A stretch of DNA of 64,000 nt, from positions 150,352-214,351 of the forward strand of contig MUGG01000119.1 in NCBI GenBank assembly GCA_002148405.1. Direction: 5' to 3'. The DNA comes from Alkalinema sp. CACIAM 70d. GTDB lineage: Bacteria; Cyanobacteriota; Cyanobacteriia; Leptolyngbyales; Leptolyngbyaceae. This document shows positions 25,964-34,949 of this stretch, one piece after another. The number at the start of each line of letters is the position of its first letter. Position 1 is the stretch's first letter. A program made the position numbers and the translations under genes. Under the pieces are notes generated by a model, which was not told the DNA's origin, did no database searches, and worked only from the letters and a program-made list of their open reading frames with translations.

Positions 25964-26290
25964 TTAAGCCTGACGTAACGCTACATAGTCTTGGAGTTGC
26001 CGTTTAGCGGCATCAAAAGAATCCCTAATCGCAACGTAAAGGTCTTCGTGGGAGTGGTCGGCATCGGAATTACGATTAACAATGATTTCCTTGCCGGGAA
26101 CAGAGAGATCGATGCGAACTTGGTAAAGGTTGCCTTGCTGATGACGGCCCGCTGTGCTTTCTAGGGTGACTCGACAATTCGTAATGCGATCGAAGAACTG
26201 GGTAAGTTTCTCTACTTTTTCTTGAATGGCAGTTTCGATCGCGGGAGTAACAGAAAAACTACGGCTGATGATTTGAAGCGGAACTTGCAT
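25964..26290 (-). CDS. Short ribosome hibernation factor (HPF/RaiA family)
   Basis: A 108-residue protein of the ribosome hibernation family: QIISRSFSVTPAIETAIQEK with the LTQFFDRI helix, strands with VTLESTAGRHQQGNLYQVRI, and EDLYVAIRDSFDAAKRQLQD. It lacks the C-terminal dimerisation domain of long HPF proteins such as the light-repressed LrtA of cyanobacteria (around 190 residues), so it is the short type. Such factors bind the 30S decoding centre and inactivate ribosomes under stress. It is flanked by fermentative genes, which would fit expression in the dark or under energy limitation, though no regulatory site was seen. Confidence 0.92.
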   Translation of the reverse strand: MQVPLQIISRSFSVTPAIETAIQEKVEKLTQFFDRITNCRVTLESTAGRHQQGNLYQVRIDLSVPGKEIIVNRNSDADHSHEDLYVAIRDSFDAAKRQLQDYVALRQA

Positions 26291-26457
26291 AATCTACTCT
26301 CTCCGGTCGAGTCGAGTAACTTCTTTTTATGCTTTTAGAGTAAGACAAAAAGTTGAGGAACTTGTGAAGAGGATTGTAGTCTCTGTAACGATTGATAACG
26401 AGGGATTGGGCGCGATCGGGTCAGCGATGCCCAGATTCCCTCGCTTGCCTTGGATGG

Positions 26458-29205
26458 TCAGGATGAAGATTGGAGGGCAATTTCTGCGTCAATGACGCTA
26501 GGATCGGCGGTTCTGCGCAATTGGAAGCCGAGTTTATCGCACACATGTTGCATATCGCGATTTTCGCTGAGAATGGTGGCCCGAATCCAGTCTAAGCCTT
26601 CTGCTTTGCCGATCTCAATTAACCGACGCAAAATTTCGCTGCCTAGCCCTTGGTGTTGATAGCGATCGCTGACGAGTAATGAAAATTCGGCTTCGTTGAC
26701 GCCATGCTGTTTACTGAGGCGACCAATGCCTAGCATTTCCCGTTCTCCTGTTGCGGGATTTTGGTAATCGGCGACGAGGGCCATTTCCCGATCGTAATCG
26801 ATGCAACATAGGCGTAGGAGTCGTTCGTGGGCAATGCGTTGGTTTAATTTAATCAAATGGAAATAACGCAAATATACGCTCTGTTCGGACAGGGTTTTGT
26901 GGAATTGAATGAGTAAGGGTTCGTCCTCTGGCCGGATAGGACGAATGGTGACTGTCGTCTTGTCTTGCAATTGCCAAGTGGAGCAGTATTGGGTGGGATA
27001 GGGACGAATGGCGGGTTTGGCAATGGTTGCCGGGGCGATCGTGCGATCGTGGAGGACGACTCGGCCATCGAGAGCGGTTAAAGTGTTGCCGTGGGCTAGG
27101 AGCGGATTGATTTCAATTTCCTTAATTTGCGGTTGCTCGACGACGAGTTGACTAAAGCGGACGATCAACTGCTCAAGAGCGGCACAATCCACGGGCTGTT
27201 CACCGCGTACCCCTTGCAACGCATGGTAAATTTTGGTGCGTTCCATGAGTCGCTTGGCCAGGGTGTTTGTGAGTGGCGGTAGGGCGATCGCGACATCTTG
27301 AAAGACTTCGACCCATTGTCCTCCGGCTCCAAAGGCTAAAACTGGCCCAAAGAGGGGATCGTAGCTACTGCCGATGATGAGTTCATAGCCTTTCTGATTC
27401 AGCATCGGTTGCACTGTGACGCCATTAAAGGCTGTGTCTCCTACTTTTTGCGTGACGGATTGCTGAATGGTTCGATAGGCTGTTCTGACAGCATCTGCGT
27501 TGCGAATATTCAGTTGTACACCACCGACATCGGTTTTGTGGGTAATGGTTTTCGATAGCAATTTAAGAACGACTGGATACCCGATCGCGTCAGCGATGTT
27601 AACGGCCTGATCTTCACTAAGCGCTTCCTGGGTGGGCACGATCGGGATGTCATAGGCTGCCAGAAGGGATTTGGACTCAATTTCCGTTAGCAAAGTCCGA
27701 CCCTGGTCTAAGGCTTGTTGTAGAATGCTCTGAACCGTCGATCGGTGGGGCGCATGGTTATTGGATGACAAAACAGGCGTTTCATAGATGCTGCGCAGAT
27801 TTTGGCTGTAGCGCCAAAGGTAGTTAAACATGCGCGCTGCCGTATCGGGAAACGGGAACGTGGGAATGCTGGCTTGATTGAGCAGTTCTGCCCCCGCTTC
27901 CACTTCAATATCTCCCATCCAACTGGCGAGAATGGGTTTCCCTAGGTTGGCATACTTCTGTAACCGCTGGGCGGTTTGGGTGGGATCGGTCATGGCCTGG
28001 GGGGTCAAAATCACCAATAATCCATCGCTGTTGGGATCTTGCGCGGCAATTTCAAGGGCTTGGGCATAGCGATCGGGGGTGGCATCGCCCAGGATATCGA
28101 TCGGGTTGCTGTGGCTCCAGTGGGCGGGCAGAACCTGGTTAAGGGCTGCGATCGTCTCCTCGGAAAGTTCTGCAAGCTGCCCACCGTCACTAATCAGGGC
28201 ATCGGTGGCGAGAACCCCAGGGCCCCCCGCATTGGTAATAATCGTCAGGCGTTTGCCCTTGGGACGGGGTTGTTTGGCGAGGACTTCGGTGATGTCGAAT
28301 AATTCGGAAATGCTATTGACGCGCAGAACGCCGCAGCGTCGTAGGGCGGCATCAAAAACGGCATCACTACCGACCAAGGCCCCCGTATGGGATGCGGCGG
28401 CTTGGGCGGCAGCTTGGGTGCGTCCTGCTTTAATGACGATAATTGGTTTGGTCAGGGCAACTTCCCGCGCGGCGGACAGGAACGATCGCACGTCGCCCAC
28501 GGATTCCATATACAGGACAATGCTTTTGGTGTAGGGATCGTCGCCTAGGTAGTAAATCAAATCGCCCCAGTCCACGTCGGCCATCGACCCGATCGAAATG
28601 AATTTACTAAACCCGACGTTTTCACGAAAACTCCAGTCCAGAATGGCGGTACAAAGGGCTCCACTTTGGCTGATAAAACCGATGTTGCCAGGTCGGGCGA
28701 TCGTACTAGCGAAGGTGGCGTTCAAGCCACCCTGGGGATTCATAATGCCGAGGCAATTGGGGCCAATAATCCTGAGTTGACCGCGCTTTGCCTCTGCTAA
28801 AACTTGTTGTTCTAGGGCAATGCCGTCTGCGCCAATTTCCTTGAAGCCTGCGGATAAGATGATTGCTGCTTTAACGTTTGCGTCAACACACTCCTGTACA
28901 ACCTGGGGAACGGTTTTAGCGGGAGTCACGATAATGGCTAGATCTACAGTTTCTGGAATGCTCCCGATCGTCGGGTAGGCTTTGATGCCCAAGACGTTAT
29001 GATGTTTGGGATTGACTGGAAAGACGGTTCCGCCAAAGGGATGGCGAATCAAATTCCAGAGAACGGTTCGACCAACGCTATTCAATCGTTCTGTTGCACC
29101 GATGACGGCAACGGTTTTGGGTTCAAAGAAGATATCAAGGGGATGATGCTCCGATCGGAGAATGTCATGGGCGCGATCGGTGCATTGGTTGACTGAAACT
29201 TGCAT
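26458..29205 (-). CDS. ADP-forming acyl-CoA ligase fused to GNAT acetyltransferase
   Basis: A 915-residue multidomain protein in the order CoA-binding, succinyl-CoA-ligase-like, ATP-grasp, GNAT. The CoA-binding domain is seen in [20 protein letters not shown]; the ligase part has [23 protein letters not shown] sequence ([15 protein letters not shown]) and [20 protein letters not shown], where the His of SHTG is the residue phosphorylated in active acetate-CoA ligases (ADP-forming). The ATP-grasp part includes [20 protein letters not shown]. The C-terminal ~170 residues ([20 protein letters not shown], then [20 protein letters not shown]) form the acetyltransferase. Relatives such as Pat/YfiQ acetylate protein lysines, including acetyl-CoA synthetase. 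Conservation of the His suggests the ligase half may be active, linking acetyl-CoA, acetate and ATP. It lies next to adhE. Confidence 0.9.
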   Translation of the reverse strand: MQVSVNQCTDRAHDILRSEHHPLDIFFEPKTVAVIGATERLNSVGRTVLWNLIRHPFGGTVFPVNPKHHNVLGIKAYPTIGSIPETVDLAIIVTPAKTVPQVVQECVDANVKAAIILSAGFKEIGADGIALEQQVLAEAKRGQLRIIGPNCLGIMNPQGGLNATFASTIARPGNIGFISQSGALCTAILDWSFRENVGFSKFISIGSMADVDWGDLIYYLGDDPYTKSIVLYMESVGDVRSFLSAAREVALTKPIIVIKAGRTQAAAQAAASHTGALVGSDAVFDAALRRCGVLRVNSISELFDITEVLAKQPRPKGKRLTIITNAGGPGVLATDALISDGGQLAELSEETIAALNQVLPAHWSHSNPIDILGDATPDRYAQALEIAAQDPNSDGLLVILTPQAMTDPTQTAQRLQKYANLGKPILASWMGDIEVEAGAELLNQASIPTFPFPDTAARMFNYLWRYSQNLRSIYETPVLSSNNHAPHRSTVQSILQQALDQGRTLLTEIESKSLLAAYDIPIVPTQEALSEDQAVNIADAIGYPVVLKLLSKTITHKTDVGGVQLNIRNADAVRTAYRTIQQSVTQKVGDTAFNGVTVQPMLNQKGYELIIGSSYDPLFGPVLAFGAGGQWVEVFQDVAIALPPLTNTLAKRLMERTKIYHALQGVRGEQPVDCAALEQLIVRFSQLVVEQPQIKEIEINPLLAHGNTLTALDGRVVLHDRTIAPATIAKPAIRPYPTQYCSTWQLQDKTTVTIRPIRPEDEPLLIQFHKTLSEQSVYLRYFHLIKLNQRIAHERLLRLCCIDYDREMALVADYQNPATGEREMLGIGRLSKQHGVNEAEFSLLVSDRYQHQGLGSEILRRLIEIGKAEGLDWIRATILSENRDMQHVCDKLGFQLRRTADPSVIDAEIALQSSS

Positions 29206-29214
29206 AACCCACTC

Positions 29215-29345
29215 CTTGTAGGTTGCCCTGTTTTGTTTGGCGTATGTTGGTTGGTGTATGTGTATGTTGTTTGGCGTATGTTATTTGGCCTGTTGTTATT
29301 TGGCCTGTGTCGGTTCGTTTCTGTTGGTTTGTTTCTGTTGGCTGG
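29215..29345. repeat. Low-complexity GT-rich tandem repeats
   Basis: Between adhE and the ligase-GNAT gene, several interleaved degenerate units of about 12-20 bases recur (TTTGGCGTATGTT, TTATTTGGCCTGTTG, TTTCTGTTGGTTTG). The strand asymmetry is strong, with the plus strand almost free of A in places. No gene is called in it; a 140-codon minus-strand frame across it (29082-29504) has a repeat-like composition. Confidence 0.6.
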
Positions 29346-29451
29346 CCGATGCTGCTGTGAGAAATTTAAGCTTGTGGGTGGGTTACTTGATCTAACACAC
29401 CCACAATTTGCTGTCCAAGGGCTGTCCAACCTGGTGGTCACTCGTGAATCA

Positions 29452-32154
29452 CTAGCAACCAATCTTTTGTAGCCCATCGCTGGGTAAGTCCGTGGGCACC
29501 TCATTGACTGCGAAGTTCGCGTCTGCCGATGGCCCGTGATAGGCGGCGAGATACAAATCCTGCAAATCTTGGATCAGGGGATAGCGGGGGTTAGCCCCTG
29601 TGCATTGGTCATCAAAGGCTTGTTCTGCCATGGTTTCTACGTGATCCAGGAATTGCCGCTCATCGACGGCGATCGCGGCTTTAATGGTGGCTGGTACGTC
29701 TAATTTGCGTTTCAGGTCTTCGATCGTGGCGATGAGGCGTTCCACTTTTTCGGCTTCATCCTTGCCGCCGAGGTTGAGATAATCGGCGATGCGGGCATAG
29801 CGCCATTTGGCGTTGGGGTATTTATACTGCGGGAAGATCGCTTGTTTGAAGGGAACATCCGTCGCATTGTAGCGAATCACTTGGGTGATCAGTAAAGCAT
29901 TCGCTAGACCATGGGGCACATGGAATCCTGAACCCAATTTGTGGGCTAGGGAGTGACAAATGCCCAGGAAGGCGTTGGCAAAGGCCATTCCGGCCATGGT
30001 GGCGGCGTAATGAACTTTCTCGCGGGCTTTGGGATTTTCGGCTCCCTCTTGGTAGGCGGCGGGCAGATATTTCACCAATAGGCGGATGGCTTCCAGAGCT
30101 AACCCGTTGGTAAATTCCGAAGCGAAGACGGAGACATAGGCTTCGATCGCGTGGGTGAGGGCATCCAAGCCACCGTAGGCGGTCAGCTTCTTCGGCATGT
30201 GCATGACGAGTTCCGGATCGACGATCGCCATGGTGGGGGTCAGGGCGTAGTCGGCGAGGGGGTATTTAATGCCTGTGCGGGTATCGGTGACGACGGCAAA
30301 GGGCGTGACCTCTGACCCGGTGCCGGAGGTGGTGGGAATGGCAATCATCATCGCCTTTTGGCCGAGGGGCTGCACCTCATAGACCCGCTTACGAATGTCC
30401 ATAAAGCGCGTGGCCAAGCCCTCAAATTCCGTCTCGGGTTGTTCGTACATCAACCACATCACCTTAGCGGCATCCATGGGCGACCCACCCCCGATCGCGA
30501 TGATGACATCCGGCTCAAACAGTTGAATTTGGCTCAGGCCCCGCTGCACAGTGTCTAATGAAGGATCGGGTTCGACATCGTAGAAAGTTTGATGGGTGAT
30601 GCCGAGATGGTCTAAGGTGTCGGTGACTGGCTTCGTGACGCCGAGGTCAAATAACGGTTTATCGGTGACGATGAAGGCGCGTTTACGATCGGTGATTTCC
30701 TTGAGTGCAAAAGAAACGGCTCCGTACTTAAAGTAAACCTTGGGCGGGACACGGAACCACAGCATGTTTTCCCGCCGTTCGGAGACGGTTTTGACGTTCA
30801 ACAAATGGTGCGGGGCCACGTTGGCTGAAATGGTGTTACCGCCCCAGCTACCGCATCCTAGCGTTAACGAGGGATCCAGGTGGAAGTTGTAAAGATCGCC
30901 GATCGCGCCTTGGGAGGACGGTGTGTTAATCAACACCCGTGATGTTTGCAGATGGGTTTCAAATTCTTGAATGTGACTGTGGTTATTGGGTGCTGTGTAT
31001 AACACCGCAGTGTGACCTTTACCGCCAAATTCGACAAACTTTTCTGCGGTTTGGACTGCTTCTGTAAATGTGGGAACTCGATACATCGCAAGAATCGGAG
31101 TCAGTTTCTCATGGGAAAAGGGTTCCGATTCCCCAATGGTTTCAACTTCAGCAATCAAAACCTTGGGCATAGTTGGGGGCGTGCCTTCTGGAGTGTCCCA
31201 GCCTTCCAGCGTTAGTCCAGCAATCTCAGCAATTTTGGCGACGGGTTGCCCGACGATCGCGGGATTCATATGGCCATCTTCGAGGACGTGCTGGCGCAAT
31301 TGCTCCGTGTCTGCGGGGCTGAGGAAATGGGCTCCCCGATCGCGGAATTCCTGTTTGACGGCTTCGTAAACGTCATCCATGACAATGACGGCTTGCTCAC
31401 TGGCGCAGATCATGCCGTTGTCAAAGGTTTTACTGAGCAGGATGGAGGAGACGGCCATTTTGATGTGCGCAGTTTCGTCAATCACCGCCGGGGTATTGCC
31501 TGCACCCACGCCCAGGGAGGGATGGCCAGAGGAGTAGGCGGCCTTCACCATGTTGGGGCCACCAGTGGCGATGATGAGTTTGATGTCGGGATGGCGCATC
31601 AGGGCTTGGGACAGGACGACGGTGGGTTCCTCAATCCACCCAATGATCCCCTCAGGGGCTCCAGCGGCGATAGCGGCTTGCAGAACGGTTTTGGCCGCTT
31701 CGATCGTGCATTGTTTGGCCTTGGGATGGGGGGAAAAAATAATGGCATTGCGGGTTTTCAGTGCCAGCAATGCCTTAAAAATGGTGGTGGAGGTGGGATT
31801 GGTGACGGGGACAATGCCTGCGAGGATGCCAACGGGTTCCGCGATTGTCTGGTAGCCAAGGGCCTCATCTTCTTCTAGAACGCCGCAGGTTTTTTCGTGT
31901 TTGTACTTGTTGTAGATGAATTCTGAGGCGAAGTGATTTTTAATCACTTTATCTTCTATGATGCCCATGCCGGTTTCCTGGACGGCGAGTTTGGCTAGGG
32001 GGATCCGGGAGACGTTGGCGGCTTGGGCGGCCTGCTTAAAGATGTGATCGACCTGTTCTTGGCTGTAGGTGGCAAAGGTGGCTTGGGCGGCTTTAACAGA
32101 CTGAATTAAGGTTTCAAGAGATTGGAGATCTGTAACGTGCAGATGAGTGACCAT
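29452..32154 (-). CDS. adhE: Bifunctional acetaldehyde-CoA / alcohol dehydrogenase AdhE
   Basis: AdhE reduces acetyl-CoA to acetaldehyde and then to ethanol, regenerating NAD+ in fermentation. The 900-residue protein has the N-terminal aldehyde dehydrogenase half, with the catalytic Cys in NGMICASEQAVIV and the nucleotide region around VNTPSSQGAIGDLY, and the C-terminal iron-dependent alcohol dehydrogenase half, with AIGGGSPMDAAKVMWLMYE and the metal ligands in HAIEAYVSVFASEF and CHSLAHKLGSGFHVPHGLAN. ATG at 32154 is chosen over an in-frame TTG at 32169. In E. coli AdhE forms long helical filaments called spirosomes. The hypCDE genes lie upstream on the same strand; the 255-base gap makes a separate promoter likely. 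Confidence 0.97.
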   Translation of the reverse strand: MVTHLHVTDLQSLETLIQSVKAAQATFATYSQEQVDHIFKQAAQAANVSRIPLAKLAVQETGMGIIEDKVIKNHFASEFIYNKYKHEKTCGVLEEDEALGYQTIAEPVGILAGIVPVTNPTSTTIFKALLALKTRNAIIFSPHPKAKQCTIEAAKTVLQAAIAAGAPEGIIGWIEEPTVVLSQALMRHPDIKLIIATGGPNMVKAAYSSGHPSLGVGAGNTPAVIDETAHIKMAVSSILLSKTFDNGMICASEQAVIVMDDVYEAVKQEFRDRGAHFLSPADTEQLRQHVLEDGHMNPAIVGQPVAKIAEIAGLTLEGWDTPEGTPPTMPKVLIAEVETIGESEPFSHEKLTPILAMYRVPTFTEAVQTAEKFVEFGGKGHTAVLYTAPNNHSHIQEFETHLQTSRVLINTPSSQGAIGDLYNFHLDPSLTLGCGSWGGNTISANVAPHHLLNVKTVSERRENMLWFRVPPKVYFKYGAVSFALKEITDRKRAFIVTDKPLFDLGVTKPVTDTLDHLGITHQTFYDVEPDPSLDTVQRGLSQIQLFEPDVIIAIGGGSPMDAAKVMWLMYEQPETEFEGLATRFMDIRKRVYEVQPLGQKAMMIAIPTTSGTGSEVTPFAVVTDTRTGIKYPLADYALTPTMAIVDPELVMHMPKKLTAYGGLDALTHAIEAYVSVFASEFTNGLALEAIRLLVKYLPAAYQEGAENPKAREKVHYAATMAGMAFANAFLGICHSLAHKLGSGFHVPHGLANALLITQVIRYNATDVPFKQAIFPQYKYPNAKWRYARIADYLNLGGKDEAEKVERLIATIEDLKRKLDVPATIKAAIAVDERQFLDHVETMAEQAFDDQCTGANPRYPLIQDLQDLYLAAYHGPSADANFAVNEVPTDLPSDGLQKIGC

Positions 32155-32302
32155 GAGGAAAACCCTCAACTGATTGCTTCAAAACTTTTGACTTCAACTA
32201 TAAGGAATAGAGTTGAGGATCTTGTGAAGATGGCTAGAAACTTAATCATTATGAGTGTTTCCTGATAAGGTTGGGGTTTCCTGATGAATGCACAGCACTG
32301 GA

Positions 32303-32417
32303 AAAGCAACCGTATCAATCACTGGGATAATCAGCGTATCAATACCTGCATCAATACTTGGGTTAACACTTGTATCGGCAACCGTATTAGCAACCGTATT
32401 AATGACTATATCAGTAA
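32303..32417. repeat. Degenerate 12-base tandem repeats
   Basis: The gap between hypE and adhE contains a run of related units such as AGCAACCGTATT, ACCGTATCAATC and ATCAATACTTGG, mostly in 12-base phase. Two exact copies of GCAACCGTATTA occur near 32378-32402. Read in one frame it gives a Thr/Ile-rich repeated peptide, but no start with a ribosome site supports a gene. Confidence 0.7.
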
Positions 32418-32424
32418 ATTTTCA

Positions 32425-33510
32425 TCAGCAAATTCTAGGTAGGAGATCTCCACTGAGTTGCGTGAGAATACGCTTGATCCCTAAGGTATTGCGGATGGTG
32501 ACATAGCCCCGATCGAAGTTGGGAACCTTCGATCGCACGTGTCCAATGACACAAGCCTGCTGGGGAAAAAATTGATGGAGTATGTTTAAGGCTGCTTCTA
32601 CGGTATCGGGAGGCACAATGGCGATAAATCGGCCTTCATTGGCGACATAGATGGGATCAAGACCGAGAATTTCGCAGGCTCCGCGCACGGTGTCATGGAC
32701 GGGAATAGCGTCGTCGGTTAATTCGATTTCAACGTTAGCGGCTTCTGCCAGTTCGATCGCGGCGCTGGCGAGTCCGCCTCGGGTCAGGTCGCGGAGGCAA
32801 TGAATGGGAATGCCTTGATCGAGCAAGGCTAAAATCGGTTCTGCTAGGGGGGCACAGTCACTGACGATCGGGCTATCGAAATTTAGCCCTTCTCGCAAAG
32901 CCATAATTGCCATGCCATGTCGGCCCAAGTCGCCATTTAATAGGATGACATCTCCTATTTGAATCGATCGAGGCGTAATGGTTTCAGAGTGTTCTACGAT
33001 ACCAATTCCCGCCGTGTTAATTAGCAGTCCTCCCTGATGATGATCCCCATGACTACGATCGATTACTTTTGTATCTCCTGTGACGATCTGGACGTTTGCG
33101 TTGTCCGCTGCGACTTGCATTGACTTGATAATTTTTTCTAGAGTGGCGATCGGGAACCCTTCTTCGATAATTAACCCGACGCTGAGATAGCTGGGACGAC
33201 TACCCCCCATGGCGAGATCGTTTACGGTTCCGTTGACTGCTAGGGAACCAATATCCCCACCGGGAAAAAATAAGGGTTGAATCACATAAGAATCGGTTGT
33301 AAATGCGATTCTAGTATCACCTAAATTAATAACAGTGCTATCGTGTCGCTGATTGAGAAGGGGATTGTTGAAACTGGGTAAAAATAATCCTTCAATTAAT
33401 TGCTGCATTAACTTGCCACCACCGCCGTGACCCATGAGAATATGGTCGGTGGAATGAAGGGGTAAAGGGCAGTTAAAATCTGGTGTATTAAACTCTGGAT
33501 TATCCTGCAT
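32425..33510 (-). CDS. hypE: Hydrogenase maturation protein HypE
   Basis: HypE (361 residues) dehydrates the carbamoyl group on its own C-terminal cysteine to make the cyanide ligand of NiFe hydrogenases, using ATP. The N-terminus has [20 protein letters not shown] and [20 protein letters not shown]; PurM-like ATP-binding sequence follows ([30 protein letters not shown]), and the protein ends in the obligatory PRIC, whose Cys carries the thiocarboxamide. The gene follows hypD by 27 bases and is the last of hypC-hypD-hypE. hypA, hypB, hypF and hydrogenase structural genes are not in the window. Confidence 0.97.
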   Translation of the reverse strand: MQDNPEFNTPDFNCPLPLHSTDHILMGHGGGGKLMQQLIEGLFLPSFNNPLLNQRHDSTVINLGDTRIAFTTDSYVIQPLFFPGGDIGSLAVNGTVNDLAMGGSRPSYLSVGLIIEEGFPIATLEKIIKSMQVAADNANVQIVTGDTKVIDRSHGDHHQGGLLINTAGIGIVEHSETITPRSIQIGDVILLNGDLGRHGMAIMALREGLNFDSPIVSDCAPLAEPILALLDQGIPIHCLRDLTRGGLASAAIELAEAANVEIELTDDAIPVHDTVRGACEILGLDPIYVANEGRFIAIVPPDTVEAALNILHQFFPQQACVIGHVRSKVPNFDRGYVTIRNTLGIKRILTQLSGDLLPRIC

Positions 33511-33537
33511 AGTGAAGATTTAAGAGTAACTGAGCTG

Positions 33538-34680
33538 TTAGGACGAAGTAGACGGGTGGGAATGGGTCAGAGATTGATAATGGTAATAGGCGGCACAGGC
33601 CCCCTCGGAGGAAACCATGGGGGCTCCGAGGGGATGCTCTGGAGTGCATTTTGTGCCAAAGGCAGAGCATTGGTAGGGCTTCCGTAAGCCTTGTAAAACT
33701 AAACCGCTGATGCAATCAGAATTGGTGTTTTCTTTTGCGTTATCTAAGGTATCGCTGGGAACGATTAGTTTCGGTAGAGCAAAGCGCTGGGCTGCATCAA
33801 ATTTAGCGTAACTAGGCTTTAATCGTAATCCGCTGTTGGGGATGGTTCCTAGGCCGCGCCATGATCGATCGCAAACCTCAAACACCTGTTGCATGACCGA
33901 CTGGGCAGTGAGATTTCCCGCGCGCTCTACCGATCGGGCATACTGATTTTCTACCTGGGCGGTTCCCGCTTCCAACTGCTGCACACAGTGATAGATTCCC
34001 TGCATAATATCCAGCGGTTCGAACCCTGTGACGACGATGGGAACGCGATAACGGGTGGCGATCGTTTCGTATTCACCGTAGCCCATGACAGTGCAAACGT
34101 GTCCTGCGGCTAAAAAACCTTGAATTTGACAGTTTTGAGCCGCTAATAATTGCTCCATTGCGGGGGGAACGAGGACATGGGCGACCAACATCGAAAAATT
34201 AGTGAGTTGCTGCTGCTGGGCTAGATGCACGGCCAGGGCGGTTGCGGGGGCAGTGGTTTCAAAACCCACGGCAAAAAAGACGACCTCGCGATCGGGATTA
34301 GCTTGGGCGATTTTGACGGCATCTAAGGGTGAATACACGGTTCTGACATCACCTCCCTGGGCTTTGACGGTGAGTAAGTCTCGATCGTGGCCGGGAACGC
34401 GCAACATGTCTCCAAAGGAGCAGAAAATGACTTGGGGTTGGGCGGCGAGCCAGAGGGCTTGTTCGATAGTTTCGATGGGCGTAACACAGACGGGACACCC
34501 AGGCCCATGGATAATGCTTAGGGCGTCGGGGAGTAATTGATCGAGGCCAAACTTGACGATCGTGTGGGTTTGTCCGCCACAGATTTCCATAATCGTCCAA
34601 GCTTGTGTGGTGATGTCTGCTAATTTTTGAGCGTAGGTTTGAATGGCGTTAGGATTGCGATATTCGTCAACATATTTCAT
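33538..34680 (-). CDS. hypD: Hydrogenase maturation protein HypD
   Basis: HypD (380 residues) is the iron-sulfur scaffold on which, with HypC, the Fe(CN)2CO centre of NiFe hydrogenases is assembled. Conserved elements are [28 protein letters not shown] with the paired Cys, the [12 protein letters not shown] segment, and the C-terminal cysteine region [20 protein letters not shown] followed by [11 protein letters not shown]. Its start overlaps the end of hypC by 14 bases, typical of translational coupling. The ATG at 34680 matches the usual N-terminus of the family ([13 protein letters not shown]). Confidence 0.97.
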   Translation of the reverse strand: MKYVDEYRNPNAIQTYAQKLADITTQAWTIMEICGGQTHTIVKFGLDQLLPDALSIIHGPGCPVCVTPIETIEQALWLAAQPQVIFCSFGDMLRVPGHDRDLLTVKAQGGDVRTVYSPLDAVKIAQANPDREVVFFAVGFETTAPATALAVHLAQQQQLTNFSMLVAHVLVPPAMEQLLAAQNCQIQGFLAAGHVCTVMGYGEYETIATRYRVPIVVTGFEPLDIMQGIYHCVQQLEAGTAQVENQYARSVERAGNLTAQSVMQQVFEVCDRSWRGLGTIPNSGLRLKPSYAKFDAAQRFALPKLIVPSDTLDNAKENTNSDCISGLVLQGLRKPYQCSAFGTKCTPEHPLGAPMVSSEGACAAYYHYQSLTHSHPSTSS

Positions 34681-34936
34681 CTGATACCTCCCCCAAAGTT
34701 GCCTCTTGAGCTACTGCCATGGCGTTGAGGTCTGCAAAGACTTGCTGAGCTTGTTCAGAATTGAGAATACCAATGGCAAAGCCTACGTGAACAATCACAT
34801 AATTGCCAACTTGCACCTCTGGGACATAGGCCAAATTGATTTCTTTGGTGACGCCCCCAAACTTAACGAGTCCCGATCGAGTCAATGGATCATCGTTAAT
34901 AATGGTTAGGAGTTCTCCAGGGATTGCAAGGCACAT
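34667..34936 (-). CDS. hypC: Hydrogenase maturation chaperone HypC
   Basis: A 89-residue chaperone beginning with the diagnostic [10 protein letters not shown]; the Cys at position 2 binds the iron intermediate and the large-subunit precursor. The remainder ([40 protein letters not shown]) matches the HypC beta-barrel. It overlaps hypD by 14 bases. On the other side, only 13 bases separate its ATG from the stop of the CIS fibre gene on the same strand, so there is no room for an intergenic promoter; hypCDE must either be read through from the CIS genes or use a promoter inside the fibre gene. Confidence 0.97.
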   Translation of the reverse strand: MCLAIPGELLTIINDDPLTRSGLVKFGGVTKEINLAYVPEVQVGNYVIVHVGFAIGILNSEQAQQVFADLNAMAVAQEATLGEVSDEIC

Positions 34937-34949
34937 AATGAGGGTTTCT

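Noticed and set aside
29082..29504. A 140-codon minus-strand frame between adhE and the ligase-GNAT gene
   Set aside because: Most of it is translation of the low-complexity GT-rich repeats, and it overlaps both real neighbours at the ends.
31246..31878. A 210-codon plus-strand frame opposite adhE
   Set aside because: It lies fully inside the well-supported adhE gene, has Gly/Asp-rich composition typical of antisense frames, and has no family features.
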